From: Granulibacter bethesdensis
Lineage (GTDB): Bacteria; Pseudomonadota; Alphaproteobacteria; Acetobacterales; Acetobacteraceae
Reading direction: 5' to 3'
Assembly (NCBI RefSeq): GCF_001889525.1
Contig: NZ_CP018192.1
Location: 2,446,501 to 2,510,500, forward strand
DNA: 64,000 nucleotides
A program made the position numbers and the translations under genes. Position 1 is the first letter of the stretch; every line of letters starts with the position of its first letter. The notes under the pieces were generated by a model. It was not told where the DNA came from, made no database searches, and saw only the letters and a list, made by a program, of their open reading frames with translations. Below, piece after piece: positions 58,055 to 64,000 of the stretch.

Positions 58055-59005
58055 CTATCGTAGCATTCCCATGGCCCAGACCAGCACGCCTTTCTGGGCG
58101 TGCAGACGGTTTTCGGCCTCGTCGAACACTACGGAATGAGGACCGTCGATCACACCATCCGTGACTTCCTCCCCACGATGAGCGGGCAGGCAATGCATGA
58201 ACAGCGCATCCGGTGCCGCCAGCGCCATCAGCGCCTCATCGACCTGATAGGGGCGCAGCTTCTCATGACGGCCTGCCGGATCGTCGGACATGCTGACCCA
58301 ACAATCCGTCACCACACATTGCACACCGGCAACTGCCTCCTTCGGATCAGCCACCAACGTCACATCACCACCATTATCGCGCGCCCAAGCGACGATATCG
58401 GCGTGCGGCTGAAGTGTGTCGGGGCATGCCAGACGCAGGCTGAACCCGAACCGCGCCGCAGCCTCGATCCAGCTATGAGCCACATTATTGCCATCCCCGA
58501 CCCAGGCGATGGTCTGACCGGCAATCGGGCCGCGATGCTCTTCGAATGTCAGAATATCCGCCATGATCTGGCAGGGATGAGACAGCTCCGTCAGGCCATT
58601 GATGACCGGAACAGTGGCATGACGCGCCAGCTCATGCAGTTTCGTGCTCGATCCGGTGCGCAGCATCACCGCATCGACGTAGCGGGATAGCACCCGCGCC
58701 GTATCGGCCAGCGTCTCACCACGCCCGAGCTGCATTTCCTTACCCGAGAGCATAATGACATCACCGCCAAGCTGACGCATGGCCAGTTCAAAGCTGATGC
58801 GGGTCCGTGTACTGGGTTTTTCGAAAATCAACGCCAGCGTGCGCCCTGCCAGCGGGCGGGAGGACGTGTCGGCTCCCTTGAACCCGGTGGCGGCATCCAG
58901 CATGCGGCGCAGTGCATCCGGCTCAATGTCTTTCAGATCCAGAAAATGCCGGACACAGGAAGCGTCCGGACCGGCTCCGGCAGCAATTCTGGCGGACATG
59001 CTCAT
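58055..59005 (-). CDS. argF: Ornithine carbamoyltransferase
   Basis: Converts ornithine and carbamoyl phosphate to citrulline in arginine synthesis. The carbamoyl-phosphate motif [12 protein letters not shown] is near residue 60, HPCQI near 142, and ornithine-binding DCWVSMSDD and [12 protein letters not shown] near 233 and 275. 316 residues. The ATG at 59005 overlaps the argD stop by four bases, so argD-argF are coupled. Confidence 0.95.
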   Translation of the reverse strand: MSMSARIAAGAGPDASCVRHFLDLKDIEPDALRRMLDAATGFKGADTSSRPLAGRTLALIFEKPSTRTRISFELAMRQLGGDVIMLSGKEMQLGRGETLADTARVLSRYVDAVMLRTGSSTKLHELARHATVPVINGLTELSHPCQIMADILTFEEHRGPIAGQTIAWVGDGNNVAHSWIEAAARFGFSLRLACPDTLQPHADIVAWARDNGGDVTLVADPKEAVAGVQCVVTDCWVSMSDDPAGRHEKLRPYQVDEALMALAAPDALFMHCLPAHRGEEVTDGVIDGPHSVVFDEAENRLHAQKGVLVWAMGMLR

Positions 59006-60198
59006 GATGCAGCCCCCCCTATTTCACGCGCAAATGTTACGGCCGTCTCACGAATGATCGAAAGAGCAGCATCACAATCCGCTTCCGTCACAACCAGCGG
59101 AGGCGCCAGCCGAAGCACGTTTTCTCCGGCTGCCACGCTCAGCAAACCATTTTCACGCAAGGCTTCCTGTACGGCCGTATTGGCGGGACCACAAAGGAGG
59201 CCAAGCAACAGGCCTTTGCCGCGCACCTCCTTGAAGATATGCGGGTAATCCCGAGCAATGGCCTCCAGCCCGGTGCGCAGCTGCTGCCCGCGTTGCTGGA
59301 CAGCATCCAGAAATCCGGGCGCCAGTACCACATCCAGCACGGCATTGGCCGCGGCACAGGCCAGCGGGTTGCCACCATAGGTCGTGCCATGCGTACCGGG
59401 TGTCAGATGACGTGCCAGTTCGTGGCGCGCCAGCACGGCGCCCATCGGGAAACCGCCCGCAATCCCCTTGGCGGAGGACATAACATCCGGCGCGGCATCA
59501 CCTGCCCATTCATGGGCCCAGAGCCGACCGGTGCGCCCCATGCCGCACTGGATTTCGTCATAGCCAAGCAACAGCCCATGCTCATCGCACAGCGCCCGAA
59601 GCTGGCGCAGGAAATCGAGCGCGATCACACGGATACCGCCCTCACCCTGAACAGGCTCAATCAGGATCCCCGCCGTTTCCGGAGTGATGGCTGCCCTCAC
59701 CGCGGCGATATCGCCGGGGGGAACCTGATCAAACCCATCGACTGCCGGGCCGAAGCCCGCCTGATATTTCGGATTGCCGGTGGCAGAGAGCATGGCCAGA
59801 GTCCGGCCATGGAATGCCCCCTGAAAACAGATCATCCGCCAACGTTCCGGATGCCCGGTCTCGCTTTGGGTACGGCGGATCAGCTTGACCAGCCCTTCAT
59901 TGGCCTCGGCCCCGGAATTGCAGAAAAATGCGGCCTCCGCGAAGGAGTGCGCCGTCAAGCGCTCGGCCAGACGTTCGGCTTCCGGCACGCGATAGAGGTT
60001 GGAGACATGCATGACCTTCGCCGCCTGCGCCGCGATGGCGCCGGTCAGGCCGGGATGCGCATGGCCGAGCGAAGAAGTGGCAATTCCCGCTCCGAAATCG
60101 AGATATCGTCGGCCATTCACTGCCGTCAGCCATGCGCCTTCTCCCCGCTCGAAAGCGAGGTCAGCACGGTTGTAATTCGGCATCAGGGCGGAGGTCAC
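59002..60198 (-). CDS. argD: Acetylornithine aminotransferase
   Basis: PLP aminotransferase for N-acetylornithine. The PLP Lys lies in [17 protein letters not shown] near residue 246; GSEANE-type [15 protein letters not shown] is near 100 and [15 protein letters not shown] near 288. 398 residues from GTG 60198 with AAGGA upstream; this start matches the family N-terminus ([19 protein letters not shown]). ATG 60183 is an alternative. Divergent from recX. Confidence 0.94.
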   Translation of the reverse strand: MTSALMPNYNRADLAFERGEGAWLTAVNGRRYLDFGAGIATSSLGHAHPGLTGAIAAQAAKVMHVSNLYRVPEAERLAERLTAHSFAEAAFFCNSGAEANEGLVKLIRRTQSETGHPERWRMICFQGAFHGRTLAMLSATGNPKYQAGFGPAVDGFDQVPPGDIAAVRAAITPETAGILIEPVQGEGGIRVIALDFLRQLRALCDEHGLLLGYDEIQCGMGRTGRLWAHEWAGDAAPDVMSSAKGIAGGFPMGAVLARHELARHLTPGTHGTTYGGNPLACAAANAVLDVVLAPGFLDAVQQRGQQLRTGLEAIARDYPHIFKEVRGKGLLLGLLCGPANTAVQEALRENGLLSVAAGENVLRLAPPLVVTEADCDAALSIIRETAVTFAREIGGAAS

Positions 60199-60314
60199 GA
60201 ACAGCGTCCTTGATATTTCGATTTTTAAATTCCGATTTTCCGCGCCTTGGGTAGGTAAGTCAATTATTCTGACCGCATATCGGATGCCGAACCCTTCGCA
60301 AGCCAATAAAGCCA

Positions 60315-60905
60315 ATGTCCTTACATCCTCCTCCGCTTCCTGACGAAGCTGCGTTATACGAAGCGGCTCTGCGCTATCTCAGCCGGTTCGCGGCCACCCG
60401 GACGGGGGTCGCCCGCATGCTGGAACGCCGTATCAAGCGATGGGCGCGCATGATGGAGGGGACGGAGATGGATCAGGCCGCGCTGCCCGATGCCATCCAT
60501 CAGGCGCAACAGGCGGCCCGGACGGTCATTGAGCGTCTGGAACGCAGCGGCGTGCTGGATGACGCCGCCTTTGCCGCCGCGCGCACCAGCAGCCTGACCC
60601 GCGCCGGCCGCTCCCGCCGCGCCGTCGCCGCCCATCTGGTGGCCAAGGGGGTACCGCCTGAGCTGGTGGCGCAGAGCCTGCCGGATAATCCGGAGCTTGA
60701 ACTCGCTGCTGCGGTAAAGCTGACGAAACGCAAAAAACTGGGGCCATTTGCAGTAGAGCGAACAACACCGACACCACAGGCCCGGCAACGTGCGCTGGCC
60801 GCCATGGCCAGAGCCGGGTTCGATGGAAGGACGTCTCAACAGGCTTTGGGTATGGAACGGGAAGAGGCGGAGGCGTTACTGGAGGCGTTGCGCTCAGGGA
60901 TTTAA
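60315..60905 (+). CDS. recX: RecX-family regulatory protein
   Basis: Modulates RecA filaments. Arg-rich helical repeats: YLSRFAATRTGVARMLERRIKRW (residues 18-40), GVLDDAAFAAARTSSLTRAGRSRRAV near 75, and a C-terminal third repeat (ARAGFDGRTSQQAL). 196 residues, slightly longer than the ~150 typical. recA is not in the window. Divergent from argD. Confidence 0.82.
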   Translation: MSLHPPPLPDEAALYEAALRYLSRFAATRTGVARMLERRIKRWARMMEGTEMDQAALPDAIHQAQQAARTVIERLERSGVLDDAAFAAARTSSLTRAGRSRRAVAAHLVAKGVPPELVAQSLPDNPELELAAAVKLTKRKKLGPFAVERTTPTPQARQRALAAMARAGFDGRTSQQALGMEREEAEALLEALRSGI

Positions 60906-60945
60906 ATTCATCGACAAGACATCACCTGAATGCACACTCCCCATC

Positions 60946-60966
60946 TGATGCAGCATCACTGCATCA
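60946..60966. other. Hairpin between recX and the GtrA gene
   Basis: TGATGCAG (60946-60953) and CTGCATCA (60959-60966) form a perfect eight-base stem with a CATCA loop. recX and the GtrA gene converge here. There is no T-run, so it is at best a weak or factor-assisted terminator. Confidence 0.5.
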
Positions 60967-60983
60967 ATCCTGCCCTGTTACTC

Positions 60984-61394
60984 TCAGTCAGAAGCAGCAA
61001 CAGCCCTCTTCGAAAACGTGTAGTGCCTGTGCCCAATGTAGGAAATCGCAACGGGTGACAGCACCCCGATGAAATGGGCAATATCATCCGCATGCCATGT
61101 CAGCCCTACCCAGGGAAACAAAACCTTTGCCAGCCCAAGGCTCACACCCCAGACAACAAACAACGCAAATCCATTCACGATGGCAAACCGCCTGAACTCT
61201 GAAGCACGAGAGCGTCCCGACTCATCGAACACGTACATCCGTGCCAGCACATAGGCCGTGATCATACCGAACAGATAGGCAATCGGCACCGCCAGCCAGA
61301 ACGGCAGGACGAGATTCAGAAGATAGCGACAGCTGAGATTAACCAGGGCCGCGACACCACCCGTTAACAGAAAGCGCAGGAATTGCCGGCTCAT
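60984..61394 (-). CDS. GtrA-family membrane protein
   Basis: Small polytopic protein, 136 residues, with four hydrophobic segments (FLLTGGVAALVNLSCRYLL, VPIAYLFGMITAYVLARM, FAIVNGFALFVVWGVSLGL and a C-terminal ISYIGHRHYTF end). GtrA proteins are thought to flip polyprenyl-linked sugars across the inner membrane. ATG 61394 overlaps the oxidoreductase stop by four bases. Last gene of the operon that enters from the right edge. Confidence 0.88.
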   Translation of the reverse strand: MSRQFLRFLLTGGVAALVNLSCRYLLNLVLPFWLAVPIAYLFGMITAYVLARMYVFDESGRSRASEFRRFAIVNGFALFVVWGVSLGLAKVLFPWVGLTWHADDIAHFIGVLSPVAISYIGHRHYTFSKRAVAASD

Positions 61395-62695
61395 AGCGCG
61401 CCTTTTTGTCCCTTGATGGAGGCCTCGACAGACTGCGCCATCAGCCTGCCATAACGGACGCTTTCCGAAATGCCGCGATCTTCCGGGTAATAGAAACAGG
61501 TATCCGCGATCTGAAGCCCCTTCACCTGGGTCTGGACAGGCGGAATCTGGCTGGCAAATCCGGGCGGGCAAACAGGCTGGGCATGGCGCAGGCGGCCAAC
61601 ACGCGCATCGATGCGATCACTGTCTGTCAGCGCAGGGTTAACCCGCTTGAGATAGGAAAATGCCTCATCCAGCAGATCATCGTCCGAACGCGCCCAGTTG
61701 GGCTGATCGACCGGCATGTAGTATGGCACATACACAATCGTATCACCGGTCGGGCGCAGATTGGAGAACTCCACAAAGCCGGGAATACCCATCGCCGGAT
61801 CAACCACATTGACCCAGAAATGAGGGGTGACCTGTTTGCGCAGTTTAAAAATCAAGCAGGCCACACCAATATTCAGAATATCCGCGTAGCGTTGCCGGTC
61901 CGGCAGATCGGGCACCATCTCCGGGATCAACGGCGTGGGCACAGTGAGAATGGCGGCATCACATGCTATTTCCTCACCAGCAACGACCACACCGCTTACA
62001 CGACCCTGATTGGTCAGCACCTTCTCCACCGGGGTACGCAAGCGGATTTTACCTCCGCCTGCCTCTATGGCTTGCACAAGCCTTGCAATCAGCGTCTCGG
62101 AGCCGCCCTCAATATAGCCAAGCTCCTCCTGCATGATGGAACGTCTTGAGGTGCCAACACGCTTGATCCGTGTCCATATCCATGCCGCTGAAACAGGATC
62201 GGCGTATTGATAGAATTTCAGATCAAACAGGGAGCGCCACAGTTTTTGATAAACACTCTGCCCGCACCATGTCTCAATCCATTTCCTGGCAGAAATATTT
62301 TCCAGTGACCCTGCCGCTTTCCGCTTGGTAGCGAAAAACATCATCAGGCCATAACGAAATTTTTCAATCAGCGTGAGGCCGGGAAATTTAAGCAGAGCGA
62401 CAGGGGTACCCCATTCGCTCAGTTTTCCCTCAAAAAAATAGCCCATGCTGGTTTGCATCCACCGCATTTTATCGCCGATACCCAGCTCCTGCATCAGATC
62501 GAAAGTCGGCTGATCGGATTTGCAGACAAAATGATAGTAGCGTTCCAGAGAAAGGCCGCCGAAATCGAAATGTGCCGCCATACCGCCTGGAACGGCATCT
62601 GCCTCATAAACGGTGACATCATGACCGGCTTTCACCGCATGATAGGCAGCCGCCAATCCCATGGCACCTGCGCCAACAACCGCAACACGTGCCAT
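61391..62695 (-). CDS. FAD-dependent amine-oxidase-type oxidoreductase
   Basis: Flavoprotein of 434 residues with the N-terminal dinucleotide motif VAVVGAGAMGLAAAYHAVKAGH and the following VYEADAVPGGMAAHFDFGG, typical of the amine oxidase / protoporphyrinogen oxidase superfamily. The C-terminal FAD loop is ADTCFYYPEDRGISESVRYG near 400. Substrate unknown; in the neighbourhood of an epimerase, SDR and GtrA, a sugar- or lipid-linked substrate is likely. Starts three bases after the epimerase stop. Confidence 0.82.
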   Translation of the reverse strand: MARVAVVGAGAMGLAAAYHAVKAGHDVTVYEADAVPGGMAAHFDFGGLSLERYYHFVCKSDQPTFDLMQELGIGDKMRWMQTSMGYFFEGKLSEWGTPVALLKFPGLTLIEKFRYGLMMFFATKRKAAGSLENISARKWIETWCGQSVYQKLWRSLFDLKFYQYADPVSAAWIWTRIKRVGTSRRSIMQEELGYIEGGSETLIARLVQAIEAGGGKIRLRTPVEKVLTNQGRVSGVVVAGEEIACDAAILTVPTPLIPEMVPDLPDRQRYADILNIGVACLIFKLRKQVTPHFWVNVVDPAMGIPGFVEFSNLRPTGDTIVYVPYYMPVDQPNWARSDDDLLDEAFSYLKRVNPALTDSDRIDARVGRLRHAQPVCPPGFASQIPPVQTQVKGLQIADTCFYYPEDRGISESVRYGRLMAQSVEASIKGQKGAL

Positions 62696-62698
62696 CTC

Positions 62699-63640
62699 TC
62701 AGAACTCCAGAGCAATCTGCGCATAGGTCGGGTCACGGAAAGTCACTTCCAGCGCCTTGCTCAACGGCGTGGACTGGACACCGAAAATACCGGGCCAGTC
62801 GATGACTTCAAAAATATCCGGCGTCACCAGAGCCTTCAACTGACTGGCGGTAAAAGGTGGATTGCTGTTCACCAGCGCATAGATCTTAAGCAACAGCCAG
62901 AACAGACCATAAGGAATGGTCACAATCCGCGCCTTTGCACCTGTGGCGGTCTTAACGGCCCGCATCAGGTCGATATAGTCGATACGCTCCAAACCGGTGA
63001 TGTTGAAGGCAGAGCCGTGATGCGGTTTTTTAAGACAGGCACTGATGATATCACAGAAATCACCGACAAATAGCGGCTGACGCAGGTAGCGCCCATTCCC
63101 CGGAATCGGGAAAACCGGCACTTTTTTCATGAAACGGGCCAGCCAGCCCAGATGCTTCCGGTCGAACCAGCCAAACATCAAGGTCGGGCGCAAAATGGTG
63201 ACGGGCAGGCCACTTTCAACGACCAGCTTTTCCTGCGCTTTTTTCGATTCCGTGTAAAAATCCCGCGCCGCAGAATTCACGACTGACGAAGAAATATGCA
63301 CGACATTGCCGATACCCGCTTTTCTGGCAGCAGCAATGACCTTCTCTGTCGCCGTGATATTATTGGCGATAAAAGGCTCCTCCGTCAGGGCACCGATTTG
63401 CGCGTGGTTCAGCACCAGCGCATCCGCACCTGCAAAAGCATCCTGCCATGGGCCATCTTTTGAAAGATCAGCCTCAATGACCTCGATCCCGGGATGGAGC
63501 TTACGCAACAACGCGGTGTTGGACGGATGCTTGTCGATCGCAATGATCCGGCCAGCCTGGCGGTCCACCAGACGCTGAATCAGATTTTGCCCCACCAGAC
63601 CAGCAGCGCCGGTGACGATAATCGTCCGTGTCGTATTCAA
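62699..63640 (-). CDS. NAD-dependent epimerase/dehydratase
   Basis: Extended short-chain dehydrogenase, 313 residues. The motif VTGAAGLVGQNLIQRL is at residues 10-25 and the catalytic YTESKKA near 130, with ISSSVVN before it. A sugar-nucleotide or lipid-linked-sugar substrate is likely but not determinable. The start is a TTG at 63640 after AAAGGGA. Follows the SDR gene by 11 bases. Confidence 0.82.
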   Translation of the reverse strand: MNTTRTIIVTGAAGLVGQNLIQRLVDRQAGRIIAIDKHPSNTALLRKLHPGIEVIEADLSKDGPWQDAFAGADALVLNHAQIGALTEEPFIANNITATEKVIAAARKAGIGNVVHISSSVVNSAARDFYTESKKAQEKLVVESGLPVTILRPTLMFGWFDRKHLGWLARFMKKVPVFPIPGNGRYLRQPLFVGDFCDIISACLKKPHHGSAFNITGLERIDYIDLMRAVKTATGAKARIVTIPYGLFWLLLKIYALVNSNPPFTASQLKALVTPDIFEVIDWPGIFGVQSTPLSKALEVTFRDPTYAQIALEF

Positions 63641-63651
63641 GTGTCGTCCCT

Positions 63652-64000
63652 TTACAGGCGGGTCTTGTGGAAAATACGTGCGGGCACTGAACGGATAACC
63701 AACATGATCAAACGCCAGAATCCCGGTGCATAAACAATGGTTCTGCCGTTTTCTGCAGCGGCCACAATGATCTTTCCAAGCTGCTCTGCGCTGGCCCAGA
63801 GCGGTCCTTTGGTAAATCCTTCCGTCATTGGTGTATCGACAAAACCCGGTTTGATGAGAACAGCACGGGCACCGCTGCGGGCAAGCCGATGAGCAATACC
63901 CTGCACCAGTACACCAAGTCCTGCTTTTGCAGCACCATAGACATAGTTCGACTGCCGACCCCGATCCCCCGCCACAGAGCCGATCACGACCAGACTGCCG
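63652..64000 (-). CDS. Short-chain dehydrogenase, DprE2-like (N-terminus cut by window edge)
   Basis: Only the C-terminal part, about 115 residues, is visible; the N-terminus is off the window. Present are GSLVVIGSVAGDRGRQSN, the catalytic YGAAKAG and the block VLIKPGFVDTPMTEGFTKGPL. These resemble DprE2, the reductase that completes decaprenyl-phosphoryl-arabinose synthesis. Adjacent epimerase, flavoprotein and GtrA genes fit a polyprenyl-sugar role. A generic SDR cannot be excluded without the missing half. Confidence 0.7.
   Translation of the reverse strand, partial: GSLVVIGSVAGDRGRQSNYVYGAAKAGLGVLVQGIAHRLARSGARAVLIKPGFVDTPMTEGFTKGPLWASAEQLGKIIVAAAENGRTIVYAPGFWRLIMLVIRSVPARIFHKTRL

Overview
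The window reads as a typical chromosomal stretch of an alphaproteobacterium, most likely of the Acetobacteraceae (Rhodospirillales). This is an inference from protein style and moderately high GC, and a Granulibacter-like genome would fit. Supporting signs are a GcrA cell-cycle regulator, a PmtA-type phospholipid methyltransferase, the hisB/hisH/hisA/hisF/hisE order divergent from hslVU, a PlcP-type phosphoesterase, and a MarR / OmpR regulator / histidine kinase set like petP-petR. Coding density is high and many neighbours overlap by 1-4 bases. I saw no insertion sequence, prophage, CRISPR array, rRNA or tRNA.

Layout. 1-1729 (minus): fatty-acid synthesis genes fabD and fabG (fabG cut by the edge). 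2049-5066: rpsF-rpsR-rplI, a strong terminator, then dnaB. 5086-7807: alr-mlaE-mlaF, overlapping. 8021-11061: UDP-glucose dehydrogenase and a methyltransferase-glycosyltransferase fusion. 11047-18288: a hormone-sensitive-lipase-type esterase (minus), a PAP2 phosphatase, uvrB, a short-chain dehydrogenase and uvrC. The gap before uvrC carries a regularly spaced DnaA-box cluster with AT-rich DNA and GANTC sites. 18309-23147 (minus): a histidine operon with a HIT protein, an acetyltransferase and a small membrane protein built in. 23250-29416: hslV-hslU, sufE, a HAD phosphatase, and the MarR / response regulator / kinase group.

29400-36413 is a lipid and envelope island. A minus-strand operon of PlcP/LpxH-like phosphoesterase, glycosyltransferase, DUF374 acyltransferase, waaA, lpxK and an LpxL-like acyltransferase faces a divergent diacylglycerol-kinase-like gene. 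Together the first two genes and the kinase could form a diacylglycerol-based membrane remodelling module. 36613-48748 holds an aa3 cytochrome c oxidase locus split into two opposed halves: coxC-surf1 (followed by a carboxypeptidase, thrC, an M16 peptidase, pmbA and a Tim44-like gene) on plus, and coxB-coxA-ctaB-coxF on minus. No ctaG is visible.

48881-51345 contains pmtA, a cold-shock gene, gcrA and an intergenic segment with stacked hairpins ending in a strong intrinsic terminator (candidate small RNA or attenuator). 51228-57070: a CHAP-domain lipoprotein, tatA alone, methionine-salvage genes mtnB-mtnD-mtnC, an unknown lipoprotein, hslO, and a CsoR/FrmR-type repressor whose probable operator overlaps its own start codon, next to a small His-rich ORF. 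57129-60905: cysE, argD-argF and recX. 60984-64000 (minus): an operon of a DprE2-like reductase (cut by the edge), an epimerase, an FAD oxidoreductase and a GtrA flippase, suggesting polyprenyl-linked sugar synthesis. Coordinates of short motifs were counted by eye and may be off by a base.
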